Positions 9,140 through 18,116 of a stretch of DNA of 54,629 nucleotides are shown piece after piece. The number at the start of each line of letters is the position of its first letter. Position 1 is the stretch's first letter. This DNA comes from Paracoccaceae bacterium (lineage in GTDB: Bacteria > Pseudomonadota > Alphaproteobacteria > Rhodobacterales > Rhodobacteraceae). The notes beneath the pieces are model-generated. The model was not told the origin of the DNA and searched no databases. It worked only from the letters and a program-made list of their open reading frames with translations. The position numbers and the translations under genes are program-made. The stretch is taken from positions 14,816 through 69,444 of the forward strand of contig JAHDEX010000016.1 of the NCBI GenBank assembly GCA_020628545.1, in the 5' to 3' direction.

Positions 9140-10057
9140 ATGCTGTCGTTATTGGGTGGTTTTGTGCTGCTCGTTGTTGGCGGAGAGCTTTTGGTACGGG
9201 GCGCTGTCGGTGCCGCGACGCGACTGGGCGTATCGCCGCTCGTGATTGGTTTGACGTTGGTTGGTTTTGGGACGTCGACGCCCGAACTTGTCACATCGGT
9301 TCAGGCGGCTTTGGTGGGCGCGCCGGGCATCGCTTATGGCAATATCGTGGGGTCCAACATTGCCAACCTTCTCTTGATCGGTGGCGTAGCCGCGTTGCTT
9401 TTCCCGATCGCGGTGACGACAAGCGCGCTGAAGCGGGATGGATGCGTGATGCTTTTGGCCACGGTTGCCTTCGCGAGCCTTGCGCTGATGGGCGAAATGA
9501 ACCGGCTGATCGGCGGCACCTTTGTGCTTGGCCTTGCGGCCTATATCCTTTTCGCGTTCCTGCAGGAGCGGCAAGCGAACCAAGCTGGTCCGGATGATTC
9601 CGCAGCGAACACATCGTTGGTGCAACCCCTCCTGATCGCCGTTGCGGGCCTGGCGCTTGTCATTCTTGGTGGCCGACTTCTTGTTGACGGCGCCGTCGGC
9701 ATTGCACAGAGCTTTGGGATTTCAGAGACGATCATCGGTTTGACCATCGTGGCTGTGGGCACCTCGATGCCTGAACTTGTAACATCAGTTGTCGCAGGTC
9801 TGAAAAAGCAGACGGACGTCGCCTTCGGCAACATCATTGGATCGAATATCTACAATTTGCTCGGGATAGGCGGCGTGACAGCCTTGGTCGCGCCCGGCCC
9901 CGTTCCTGCGGCAATTGTGAGTTTCGACAACCTTGTGATGCTGTGCGTCTCACTCCTGTTTGTGATCTTCGCCTTCACGCGCTTGCAGATTTCGCGCCTG
10001 GAAGGTGGGCTTCTTTTGGCGGGATACGGGCTCTATCTGGCATGGCTTTGGCCGTAA
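9140..10057 (+). CDS. Calcium/sodium antiporter (CaCA family, YrbG-like)
   Basis: A 305-residue inner-membrane exchanger with about 10 helices in two inverted halves. The two alpha repeats are plain: GTSTPEL (44-50) with GNIVGSNIANLL (67-78), and GTSMPEL (207-213) with GNIIGSNIYNL (230-240). The Glu in each PEL and the Asn in each GSN supply the cation site. It probably exports Ca2+ using a Na+ or H+ gradient, and the cation preference cannot be read from sequence. The linker of about 25 residues between the halves is hydrophilic. It is monocistronic. Confidence 0.93.
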   Translation: MLSLLGGFVLLVVGGELLVRGAVGAATRLGVSPLVIGLTLVGFGTSTPELVTSVQAALVGAPGIAYGNIVGSNIANLLLIGGVAALLFPIAVTTSALKRDGCVMLLATVAFASLALMGEMNRLIGGTFVLGLAAYILFAFLQERQANQAGPDDSAANTSLVQPLLIAVAGLALVILGGRLLVDGAVGIAQSFGISETIIGLTIVAVGTSMPELVTSVVAGLKKQTDVAFGNIIGSNIYNLLGIGGVTALVAPGPVPAAIVSFDNLVMLCVSLLFVIFAFTRLQISRLEGGLLLAGYGLYLAWLWP

Positions 10058-10202
10058 CGGGCATGCGGCATAGACCAAAAACCGAGCCTATCCGGAAGTA
10101 AACCCTCTGAAATCGCACAAAAAACCGGCAGTTGACCAGTATCTGGCGGAGTGGAGTTTCCAAAGCAAAGCTGTCCGTTATAGTCGGCTCAAGGGAGACA
10201 CC

Positions 10203-11633
10203 ATGAGCGACAGTGCGGGCTATTTCGATGAGATGCGGGGTTTTGGGGATGGCGCGCGGGCGCCTTATGGCCAGTACGCCGCTTGGTTTGGACAGGAAGA
10301 CCCCAAAGGTCTGATGAAGGAAGCCAAGGAGGCGGAAGACTTTTTCCGCCGCACTGGAATCACCTTTAACGTCTATGGACAGGCCGAGGCGGAAGAACGA
10401 CTAATCCCCTTCGATATCGTGCCTAGGATCATTTCCGGCAAGGAATGGGCGCGTTTGACCAAAGGGATTGAGCAGCGCGTGCGCGCGATCAATGCTTTTC
10501 TTTACGACATTTATCACCGGCAGGAGATTTTGCGGGCTGGGCGTGTTCCCGTTGATCTGATCGCGCGGAACGAGGCGTTTCTGCCGATGATGATCGGGGT
10601 TGAGCCGCCGGGTGGGATTTACACGCATATTGTGGGGATTGATCTGGTCCGCACGGGCGAGGACGAGTTCTTCGTGCTCGAAGACAATGCGCGGACACCG
10701 TCTGGCGTGTCTTACATGCTCGAAAACCGCGAAACGATGCTGCAGATGTTCCCAGAGCTCTTCAGCCAGATCAAAGTGCGGCCGGTGTCGCAGTATCCGA
10801 TCTCTCTGCGCAACTCACTCGCCGCCGCGATGCCGCCGGACGCGAGCCCTGATCAAACGGTGGCCGTTCTGACGCCGGGTATCCACAACTCTGCCTATTT
10901 TGAACATGCCTTCCTGGCCGATCAAATGGGGGTGGAGCTGGTTGACGGCACCGACCTGAAGGTCATTGACGGGCGTATCGCGATGCGCACGACGCGCGGG
11001 TACAAGCCTATTGACGTAGTTTACCGACGGATTGACGACGATTTCCTCGACCCGATGAACTTCAACCCCGACAGCCTGCTGGGCGTGCCTGGGATATTTG
11101 ATGTCTATCGTGCCGGGCGGATTACGATCGCGAATGCACCGGGCACGGGAATTTCCGACGACAAGGCTATCTATAGCTACATGCCCGACATTGTTGAGTT
11201 CTATACGGGTGAGAAAGCGATCCTGCAGAACGTACCAACGTGGCGCTGTTCCGAACCTGAGGCGCTTGCCTATGTCCTCGACAACCTCGCCGATCTCGTT
11301 GTGAAAGAGGTGCATGGGTCCGGCGGCTACGGTATGCTTGTTGGTCCCGCAGCCTCAAAGAAAGAACTGGCGGCCTTCCGTGCAAAGCTGGAAGCAAAGC
11401 CAGGTGGGTACATCGCGCAGCCGACGCTTGCGCTGTCGACCGTGCCGATCCTGACCAAGGCGGGCCTCGCCCCACGCCATGTGGATTTGCGACCTTTCGC
11501 ACTCTTCAGTCCAAATGGCGTTGATATCACGCCGGGCGGGTTGACGCGCGTGGCTCTGAAAAAGGGAAGCCTCGTGGTGAATTCAAGCCAGGGAGGCGGC
11601 ACCAAAGACACCTGGGTGCTGGAGGACGACTGA
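10203..11633 (+). CDS. Circularly permuted type 2 ATP-grasp protein
   Basis: A 476-residue ATP-grasp enzyme of the DUF404/DUF407 type. The family mark EDNARTPSGVSYMLENR (160-176) carries the metal-binding Glu/Asp/Asn. KEVHGSGGYGM and the late RVALKKGSLVVNSSQGGG supply other nucleotide contacts. Such enzymes ligate a carboxylate to an amine using ATP, so a peptide or amide bond is expected. AAGGGAGA precedes the ATG. It opens a four-gene operon, and its TGA overlaps the next ATG by one base. The partner genes are those repeatedly found with Anbu. The substrate is unknown. Confidence 0.9.
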   Translation: MSDSAGYFDEMRGFGDGARAPYGQYAAWFGQEDPKGLMKEAKEAEDFFRRTGITFNVYGQAEAEERLIPFDIVPRIISGKEWARLTKGIEQRVRAINAFLYDIYHRQEILRAGRVPVDLIARNEAFLPMMIGVEPPGGIYTHIVGIDLVRTGEDEFFVLEDNARTPSGVSYMLENRETMLQMFPELFSQIKVRPVSQYPISLRNSLAAAMPPDASPDQTVAVLTPGIHNSAYFEHAFLADQMGVELVDGTDLKVIDGRIAMRTTRGYKPIDVVYRRIDDDFLDPMNFNPDSLLGVPGIFDVYRAGRITIANAPGTGISDDKAIYSYMPDIVEFYTGEKAILQNVPTWRCSEPEALAYVLDNLADLVVKEVHGSGGYGMLVGPAASKKELAAFRAKLEAKPGGYIAQPTLALSTVPILTKAGLAPRHVDLRPFALFSPNGVDITPGGLTRVALKKGSLVVNSSQGGGTKDTWVLEDD

Positions 11634-12568
11634 TGCTGGGAAAAACCGCAGGCGGCCTCTTTTGGATGTTCCGCAATCTTGAACGAAGTGAAAACACGGC
11701 CCGGCTGATTGAAGCGGGCTTTCGGATCGCATTGACGCGGCCGGGAAGCGAGGAGTGGACAAGCGTCTTGAAGACCGCCGCTGCTGAGCAGGCTTATACT
11801 GCCATCCATGGTGACGTTGAACAGGCGAAGGTGATTGACTTTCTTTTGCGTGACCCAAGCAACCCGTCATCGGTGATGTCGTCATACGCCCAGGCGCGGC
11901 AGAACGCGCGACTGGTCCGCACGGCCATCACCCGCGAGGTGTGGGAGGCAGTTAACGAGTCCTTTATGGAGCTGAAGAAATGTTTGGCCCGCCCCGTGTC
12001 TGAGCGGGACCTGCCCGATATTCTGGGTCAGATCCGCCGGGATTCTGCTTTGGTGCGCGGTGCATTGCACGGGTCGATGCTGCGCAATGATGTCTTTGAC
12101 TTTTGCCGCATGGGGACATTTCTGGAGCGTGCGGACAATACGGCGCGCATTCTGGACGTGAAGTATTACGTGTTGTTGCCGTCGGTGACGCAGGTCGGAT
12201 CGTCACTTGATAACGTGCAGTGGGAGACCATCTTGCGATCGGTTTCTGGTGTACGTGCCTACAGCTGGCTCAATCAAGGCAAGGCCACACCGATGGGGAT
12301 TGCGGATTTTTTGATTTTCGATCCCAGGATGCCGCGCAGTCTGCGATACTCACTTACCAAAATTCGCAGCAACCTTGCGATGCTCGAAGCGCAATACAAC
12401 GACCGACACCCTTGCCATGACACGGTTGAACGGCTGGACGCGTCACTGACAGCCAACACGGTTGAGCACGTCTTCGAAGACGGATTGCATGAATTTCTGA
12501 CGCAATTCTTGGGCGATATTGGCCAACTCGGCACTGATATCCAGTCCGATTACAAATTTATGGAGTGA
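11633..12568 (+). CDS. Alpha-E domain protein (DUF403)
   Basis: A 311-residue, largely helical protein of the alpha-E family. Typical features are the opening LGKTAGGLFWMFRNLERSENTAR and the central FDFCRMGTFLERADNTARILDVKYY (about 160-184), a second E-R-x-x-N-T-A-R repeat. It has no signal peptide or membrane segment. The family accompanies the permuted ATP-grasp protein everywhere and is thought to form a complex with it or share its substrate, but its biochemical role is unknown. Translation is coupled to the ATP-grasp gene through TGATG. Confidence 0.9.
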   Translation: MLGKTAGGLFWMFRNLERSENTARLIEAGFRIALTRPGSEEWTSVLKTAAAEQAYTAIHGDVEQAKVIDFLLRDPSNPSSVMSSYAQARQNARLVRTAITREVWEAVNESFMELKKCLARPVSERDLPDILGQIRRDSALVRGALHGSMLRNDVFDFCRMGTFLERADNTARILDVKYYVLLPSVTQVGSSLDNVQWETILRSVSGVRAYSWLNQGKATPMGIADFLIFDPRMPRSLRYSLTKIRSNLAMLEAQYNDRHPCHDTVERLDASLTANTVEHVFEDGLHEFLTQFLGDIGQLGTDIQSDYKFME

Positions 12569-12572
12569 TGCC

Positions 12573-13376
12573 ATGCTGCTGAAAATCACCCACGCCACGA
12601 CTTACCAATTCGAAACACCTGTGAATTACGGATTGCAGCAGTTGCGGCTGACCCCGAAAAGCCGCGTTGGGCAAAACGTGGTGGATTGGTCGATGGATAT
12701 CGCGGGCGGTCAGCTAGAGACCACATTTTCCGATCATCACGCAAACACGGTGTCGCTGATCTCATTTGCGCCGCACGCCGAGGAGATCAAGATCACCTGC
12801 ACGGGTGAGGTAGCGACCGAAGATCAATCTGGCGTAGTGGGAAAACAGAAAGGCTGCATGCCTTTGTGGTTGTTCCAGCGCTCAACTGACCTGACACGGG
12901 CGACCACGAATGTGCGCAAGCTGACGAAAGGGCTGCGCGACTCTTATGACAACGAGATCGCCTTGCTGCACGACCTGTCCGCCCGCATTCTTGAGGCCGT
13001 GCCCTATGAGATCGGTCAGACCCATGCAGAAACCTCTGCTGATGCGGCTATCGTCGAAGGGCGGGGTGTCTGTCAGGATCACGCACACATCTTTATCGCT
13101 GCCGCGCGGGCGATGGATTTTCCGGCGCGCTATGTGTCTGGTTACCTCAGAATGGACGACCGGGCCGAACAGGACGCGACCCATGCCTGGGCAGAGGTGC
13201 ATGTGGATGGGATCGGTTGGGTTGGTTTCGACATCTCAAACGGCATTTCGCCCGATGAACGCTATGTCAGGGTGGCCACTGGCCTTGATTATCGCGAAGC
13301 GGCACCGATATCCGGCATCAGGTTTGGTGCGGGTGCAGAAACGTTAAGGGTGGACCTCCAGGTACAACAGCAATAA
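12573..13376 (+). CDS. Transglutaminase-like cysteine protease of the Anbu operon
   Basis: The ATG at 12573 is preceded by GGAG (12562-12565), giving 267 residues. An N-terminal beta domain (about 1-125, HATTYQFETPVNYGLQQLRL) precedes a transglutaminase core. The triad is visible: C167 in GVCQDHAH, H204 in THAWAEV and D220 in GWVGFDISNG. Bacterial members act as proteases or amidases more often than as cross-linkers. There is no signal peptide, so it is probably cytoplasmic like Anbu. It sits 4 bases after the alpha-E gene and 30 bases before the Anbu gene. Confidence 0.9.
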   Translation: MLLKITHATTYQFETPVNYGLQQLRLTPKSRVGQNVVDWSMDIAGGQLETTFSDHHANTVSLISFAPHAEEIKITCTGEVATEDQSGVVGKQKGCMPLWLFQRSTDLTRATTNVRKLTKGLRDSYDNEIALLHDLSARILEAVPYEIGQTHAETSADAAIVEGRGVCQDHAHIFIAAARAMDFPARYVSGYLRMDDRAEQDATHAWAEVHVDGIGWVGFDISNGISPDERYVRVATGLDYREAAPISGIRFGAGAETLRVDLQVQQQ

Positions 13377-13406
13377 CCGTTTCTGCGGAACTTCGAGCGG
13401 AACATC

Positions 13407-14150
13407 ATGACATATTGTATTGGTCTGAAACTTGACCGTGGTTTGGTCTTCATGTCCGACACGCGGACAAATGCGGGCGTCGACAACATCAGCGTGTTCC
13501 GCAAGATGTTTCACTGGGAAAAAGAGAACGAACGCTGCATCACAATGATGACTGCCGGCAACCTTGCCACAACCCAAGCTGTTGTGAGCCTGCTGAACGA
13601 GCGCGCCTTGCCTGCTGCGGAGCGAGGTTCACCGTCCATCCTCGAAGCATCCTCAATGTACCAAGTGGCGAAGCTGGTCGGGGAAACCTTGCGCGAAGTC
13701 ATTCGCGAGCAGGCGGGGGAAAGCGGGCCAGAAGCCGAAGCGCAGTTCTCCGCGACCCTGATGGTTGGCGGGCAGGTGAAAGGCGGCGATCCGCGACTGT
13801 TTATGGTCTATCCCGAAGGCAACTTTGTCGAAGCCGGGGAAGAAACGCCGTTCTTTCAAATCGGTGAAACGAAATACGGCAAGCCGATCATCGTGCGCGC
13901 GTTCTCGCCCGAAATGAGCTTTGAGGATGCCATCAAGGTCATGATGCTCAGCTTCGATTCGACGCTGAAGGCCAATTTGTCTGTCGGGCTTCCGCTTGAT
14001 CTGCATGTCTATCGGGCAGGGAGCCTGAAGACGGGGCTCCTCAGACGTATTGAAGAGTCAGATCCTTATTTCTCAGAGTTGTCGGCCGGGTGGAGCGACG
14101 CGCTGCGCGATGCGGTACAAAGCATGCCGCCTTATTCGCTGGACGACTAA
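13407..14150 (+). CDS. Anbu (ancestral beta-subunit) proteasome-like peptidase
   Basis: A 247-residue Ntn-hydrolase of the Anbu/BPH class, related to HslV and 20S beta subunits. Removal of Met1 would expose Thr1 (M-TYCIGLKLDRG). In that numbering D17 (FMSDTRTN) and K32 (VFRKM) complete the usual proteasome Thr-Asp-Lys set. There is no propeptide. A long C-terminal segment (SDPYFSELSAGWSDALRDAV) is an Anbu hallmark. Published Anbu structures form open, helical or lock-washer assemblies rather than closed rings. No HslU or other unfoldase gene lies beside it. Natural substrate unknown. Confidence 0.92.
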   Translation: MTYCIGLKLDRGLVFMSDTRTNAGVDNISVFRKMFHWEKENERCITMMTAGNLATTQAVVSLLNERALPAAERGSPSILEASSMYQVAKLVGETLREVIREQAGESGPEAEAQFSATLMVGGQVKGGDPRLFMVYPEGNFVEAGEETPFFQIGETKYGKPIIVRAFSPEMSFEDAIKVMMLSFDSTLKANLSVGLPLDLHVYRAGSLKTGLLRRIEESDPYFSELSAGWSDALRDAVQSMPPYSLDD

Positions 14151-14228
14151 GAGCATTCCCTCCCGATCATGCGTTTACATATCGGCCTGAGTTGAGGCAC
14201 GGTATGTCAAACGACGAGGGAGATAATC

Positions 14229-15359
14229 ATGAAAAAGATGCTCATGGCCGCTGCGGCCACAGCTTTGTGTGCGACATCGGCTCTGGCCGAGGTCAAAGTG
14301 GGAATGATCACCACTCTGTCTGGCGGGGGCGCTGGTCTGGGGATCGACGTGCGTGACGGGTTCATGCTGGCGATTGGTCAGTCTGGCCGGGACGACATTG
14401 AGGTCGTGATCGAGGACGACCAGCGCAAGCCAGACATCGCGGTGCAGCTGTCCGACAAGATGATCCAGTCCGAACGTGTTGACGTGATGACGGGAATTAT
14501 CTGGTCGAACCTCGCGATGGCCGTGGTGCCAGCAGCGGTGAACCAGAACGTGTTCTACCTGTCGCCGAATGCCGGACCGTCGCCTTTGGCAGGCCAGGGC
14601 TGCCATCAGAATTACTTCAACGTCGCGTGGCAGAACGACAACCTGCACGAAGCCGCAGGCGCCTACGCGAACGGAGCTGGCTACACCAACAGCTTCATCA
14701 TGGCGCCGAACTATCCAGCAGGCACGGATGCGCTGACTGGGTACAAGCGCTTCTTCGAAGGGGATCTCGCGGCAGAAGTTTACACCCAACTGGGCCAGAC
14801 AGACTACGCCGCTGAAATTGCGCAAATCCGGGCGAGTGATGCGGACAGTGTGTTCTTCTTCCTACCGGGCGGCATGGGGATTTCGTTCCTGAAGCAATAT
14901 GCTGACAGCGGCATCGACAAGCCGGTGATCGGCCCTGCATTCAGCTTTGATCAGGGGATCCTGCAGGCCGTTGGTGATGCCGCGCTGGGAGTCGTGAACA
15001 CGTCGCAATGGAACAAGGACATCGACAACCCGACCAACGCGGCCTTTGTCGAAAGCTTCCAGGCCGAGTACGGGCGGTTGCCGTCGCTCTATGCCAGTCA
15101 GGGGTTCGACACCGCGAACCTGCTGCTTTCGGCTTTGGAGAAGGCTGACCCATCCGACGCGGATGCATTCCGCGCAGCACTGCGCGCTGCGGAGTTTGAC
15201 AGCACACGTGGCGATTTTGCCTTCGGGCCGAACCACCACCCGGTGCAGACAATCTATGCCCGGGAGGTGATTAAGGAAGGTGATGTTTTCACCAACAAGA
15301 TTATCGGCACAGCGCTGGAAAACCATGCAGATGCCTATGCGGTTGACTGCAAGATGTGA
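14229..15359 (+). CDS. Branched-chain amino acid/amide-type ABC substrate-binding protein
   Basis: A 376-residue LivK/Leu-Ile-Val-binding fold protein. The signal peptide spans 1-21 (ending TSALA before EVKVG). KVGMITTLSGGGAGLGIDVRDGFMLAI opens lobe 1. NPTNAAFVESFQAEYGRLPS and DTANLLLSAL are typical of lobe 2. GAGGGAGAT lies before the ATG. It is first of a livKHMGF set and is separated from livH by strong hairpins, as is common for an over-expressed binding protein. The ligand may be an amino acid, amide or guanidino compound. The enzymes downstream argue against plain leucine, isoleucine or valine. Confidence 0.9.
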   Translation: MKKMLMAAAATALCATSALAEVKVGMITTLSGGGAGLGIDVRDGFMLAIGQSGRDDIEVVIEDDQRKPDIAVQLSDKMIQSERVDVMTGIIWSNLAMAVVPAAVNQNVFYLSPNAGPSPLAGQGCHQNYFNVAWQNDNLHEAAGAYANGAGYTNSFIMAPNYPAGTDALTGYKRFFEGDLAAEVYTQLGQTDYAAEIAQIRASDADSVFFFLPGGMGISFLKQYADSGIDKPVIGPAFSFDQGILQAVGDAALGVVNTSQWNKDIDNPTNAAFVESFQAEYGRLPSLYASQGFDTANLLLSALEKADPSDADAFRAALRAAEFDSTRGDFAFGPNHHPVQTIYAREVIKEGDVFTNKIIGTALENHADAYAVDCKM

Positions 15360-15368
15360 TGTGAATCT

Positions 15369-15440
15369 GGCCCGTTCCTTTCCAGGGGCGGGCCACCGAT
15401 TTCTTTGAAAGAAATCGGACTGAATTCTTTCAAATAATTC
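15369..15440. repeat. Hairpin plus two palindromes between binding protein and permease genes
   Basis: Ten bases after the livK-type stop, GGCCCGTTCC (15369-15378) pairs with GGGGCGGGCC (15385-15394) around TTTCCA. A 23-base palindrome with arms CCGATTTCTTT/GAAAGAAATCGG (15396-15418) and a 19-base imperfect palindrome GAATTCTTTCAAATAATTC (15422-15440) follow. These likely protect or truncate the binding-protein mRNA. The CCGATTTCTTTGAAA unit recurs after potC (28856-28876), so it is a dispersed genomic repeat. Confidence 0.75.
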
Positions 15441-15470
15441 ACCCCCTCAGCCACTTCTGACACGTACATC

Positions 15471-16391
15471 ATGACAACACCCCTGATTATCGAGCAGGTG
15501 CTGAACGGTCTGCAGTTCGGCGTGATGCTGTTCCTGATGGCCGCTGGCCTGACGCTGATCTTCGGGGTGATGGGGCTGATCAACCTCGCGCATGGGTCGC
15601 TCTACATGGTTGGGGCCTTCGCTGCGGCGGCTGTCGCGGGCGCAACCGGATCTTTTTTTCTAGGCCTCATCGCGGCATTGGCCGCAGCGGCTTTTGCGGG
15701 CGCGGTTGTCGAAATGGTGGTTATCCGCAGGCTCTACGCAGCGGCGCATCTCGATCAGGTTCTGGCGACATTCGCGTTGATCCTGATCTTCTCGGAAGGG
15801 ACGCGCTGGCTTTACGGCTCGTTTCCACTGTTTCTGGATATTCCCGATTCGCTTTCCGGGCCGGTGACCTTGCCGGGGGGCATCCAGTATCCGCTGTATC
15901 GGCTGACGCTGATTGGGATCGGCTTAGCGGTTGCGATTGGCCTTTGGGCGCTGATCGAGAAGACTCGGATCGGCGTACAAATCCGCGCAGGCGAGAATGA
16001 CAGGGAGATGATTGCAGCGCTCGGTGTCAACATTTCCAAGCTCTATACCCTGATCTTTGCGCTGGGCGCAGCACTAGCGGGACTAGCAGGCGCGTTGGTT
16101 GGCGCCATACAGTCGGTGCAGGTTGGCATGGGGGAGCCGGTGTTGATCCTCGCCTTCGTGGTGATTGTCATCGGTGGGATAGGGTCGATCCGTGGTGCGT
16201 TCATTGGCGCGCTGCTGGTGGGTCTTACGGACACGTTGGGCGGGGTGTTCCTCCCGGAGCTGTTCAAACTGTTCATGGAAACAGGGGCCGCGCAGAAAAG
16301 CGGGTCAGCCATTGCGTCCATGGGCATCTATATCCTCATGGGCCTCGTGCTGATCTGGCGACCCACGGGCCTCTTTGGGGCGCGGGCATGA
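15471..16391 (+). CDS. ABC transporter permease, LivH type
   Basis: A 306-residue inner-membrane permease with about 8 helices. GLQFGVMLFLMAAGLTLIFGVMGLINLAHGSLYMVGAF (about 10-47) is the standard LivH opening. AGENDREMIAALGVN (about 175-189) is the cytoplasmic coupling loop for the ATPases. GGIGSIRGAFIGALLVG follows late. The ribosome site before the ATG is weak, which suggests low translation relative to the binding protein. The gene overlaps livM by 4 bases. Confidence 0.93.
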   Translation: MTTPLIIEQVLNGLQFGVMLFLMAAGLTLIFGVMGLINLAHGSLYMVGAFAAAAVAGATGSFFLGLIAALAAAAFAGAVVEMVVIRRLYAAAHLDQVLATFALILIFSEGTRWLYGSFPLFLDIPDSLSGPVTLPGGIQYPLYRLTLIGIGLAVAIGLWALIEKTRIGVQIRAGENDREMIAALGVNISKLYTLIFALGAALAGLAGALVGAIQSVQVGMGEPVLILAFVVIVIGGIGSIRGAFIGALLVGLTDTLGGVFLPELFKLFMETGAAQKSGSAIASMGIYILMGLVLIWRPTGLFGARA

Positions 16392-17374
16392 GGGTTGATG
16401 AGCGGATGATCAATACGGTCGTCATTGCAGGACTACTGGCACTGCCGCTCTACGCACTGGCGGTGGATGAGCCGTTTACGATCACGCTGGTCACCCGTGC
16501 GGTGATCCTGGCACTCGCGGCGGTGGGGTTGAACATCGTGCTGGGCATCGGCGGGATGGTCAGCTTTGGCCATGCGGTGTTCTTCGGCATCGGCGGCTAC
16601 GCGATGGGCATCCTCGCCTATCACGCACAGACGTTCACCGTGTTGGACCTCGGGCTTTTCACCACCGGTGGCACGAAGATGATGCCGGTGATCTGGCTGG
16701 TCGCGATGGTGGTGTCGGCGGTGGTCGCGCTGCTCATTGGCGTGCTGTCGCTGCGCACAAGCGGGGTCTATTTCATCATGATCACCCTCGCCTTCGGGCA
16801 GATGTTTTTCTACTTCGCGATCTCCTGGGCGCAGTACGGCGGTGAGGATGGCGTGTCGATCTATGTCCGCAACAGCTTTCCGGGGCTGAACACGCTTGTG
16901 CCGATCCAGTTCTTTGGGGTGTGTTTTGTGCTGCTTTGCGTCGTGCTGTTTCTGGTGGCGCAATTGCAAGCCTCCCCATTCGGGCTGGCCCTCAACGGGA
17001 CACGACAGTCAGAAGCGCGGGCGCAGGCGGTGGGCCTGAACCCGATGCGGCTCAAGCTGCTGGCCTTTGTCATCTCGGGTGCGGTGACCGGGTTGGCCGG
17101 GGCGCTGTTTGCGGACCTCAACCGGTTCGTCTCCCCCTCGATGTTTTCCTGGCAGCTGTCAGGAGAGTTGATCGTGCTGATCATCATCGGCGGCGTGGGC
17201 CGTTTGATAGGGCCGGTGATCGGCGCCAGTGTGTTTGTTACGTTGGAGCATTTTCTCGGCGGGTTGACCGATTTTTGGCACGTCTATCTTGGCGTCATCC
17301 TCCTCTGCATCGTGCTGTTCGGGCGCGGTGGCATCATTGGCCTGCTGACCGGGCAGGAGGGTGCGCATGTCTGA
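16388..17374 (+). CDS. ABC transporter permease, LivM type
   Basis: A 328-residue second permease. AVGLNIVLGIGGMVSFGHAVFFGIGGYAMG (about 41-70) and RQSEARAQAVGLNPMRLKLLAFVISGAVTGLAGAL (coupling helix and following membrane segment) are LivM marks. It pairs with the LivH protein in the inner membrane. The start overlaps livH (ATGA). The end overlaps the LivG start by 8 bases, indicating tight translational coupling through the operon. Confidence 0.93.
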   Translation: MRVDERMINTVVIAGLLALPLYALAVDEPFTITLVTRAVILALAAVGLNIVLGIGGMVSFGHAVFFGIGGYAMGILAYHAQTFTVLDLGLFTTGGTKMMPVIWLVAMVVSAVVALLIGVLSLRTSGVYFIMITLAFGQMFFYFAISWAQYGGEDGVSIYVRNSFPGLNTLVPIQFFGVCFVLLCVVLFLVAQLQASPFGLALNGTRQSEARAQAVGLNPMRLKLLAFVISGAVTGLAGALFADLNRFVSPSMFSWQLSGELIVLIIIGGVGRLIGPVIGASVFVTLEHFLGGLTDFWHVYLGVILLCIVLFGRGGIIGLLTGQEGAHV

Positions 17375-18116
17375 CGTCGTGCTGGAAACCAGGGGGCTGG
17401 TGAAACGCTTTGGCGCGCTGACGGCGACGGATGACGTGTCGATCGACCTGCGCACGGGCGAGATTCACGCGGTGATTGGGCCGAATGGCGCGGGCAAGTC
17501 GACGCTGATCCAGCAGATATGCGGTGGGTTGGTGCCCGATGTGGGGCAGGTGTTTTTGCAGGGGCGCGATGTATCGGGGCTGTCGACGGCGGCGCGGGCG
17601 CAGGCCGGGCTGGGGCGGACGTTTCAGATCTCGGCGCTCTGCATGGAAGACGGCGTGTTGGAGAACGCGGTGCTGGGTGCGATTGGCGCGCAAGGGGCGT
17701 CCTGGCGGTGCTGGCGCGGGGCGTTGCGGACGGAGGGTCTGGTCGCGCGGGCAGAAGCGGCTTTGGCACGGGTTGGGTTGGCGGACCAGCGAGAGGTACG
17801 CTGCGCAAACTTGTCCCATGGGCAGCGGCGGCAGTTGGAGGTGGCCGTTGCGCTGACGCTGGAACCCAAGGCCTTTGTAATGGATGAGCCGATGGCGGGC
17901 CTCGGCGCGGAAGGCTCAAAGGAGATGACCGCGTTTCTGGATGGCTTGCGGTCTGAGGCACCCATCCTGCTCGTGGAACACGACATGGATGCGGTGTTTG
18001 CGCTCGCGGACCGGATCAGCGTGCTCGTTTACGGCAAGATCATCGCGACCGGCACGGCGGATGAGATCCGCGCAAGTGCCGCCGTGCGCGACGCCTATCT
18101 GGGGGAGGAGGCATGA
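17367..18116 (+). CDS. ABC transporter ATP-binding protein, LivG type
   Basis: The ATG at 17367 has CAGGAGGG directly upstream. A GTG two codons earlier is less likely. The protein has 249 residues with Walker A GPNGAGKST, signature LSHGQRRQLEVAVAL (His replacing the usual first Gly of LSGGQ), Walker B KAFVMDEPMAGL and switch His in LLVEHDMDAVF. The LivG insertion between Walker A and signature is present. It is the third of four Liv membrane-complex genes and overlaps livF by 4 bases. Confidence 0.93.
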   Translation: MSDVVLETRGLVKRFGALTATDDVSIDLRTGEIHAVIGPNGAGKSTLIQQICGGLVPDVGQVFLQGRDVSGLSTAARAQAGLGRTFQISALCMEDGVLENAVLGAIGAQGASWRCWRGALRTEGLVARAEAALARVGLADQREVRCANLSHGQRRQLEVAVALTLEPKAFVMDEPMAGLGAEGSKEMTAFLDGLRSEAPILLVEHDMDAVFALADRISVLVYGKIIATGTADEIRASAAVRDAYLGEEA

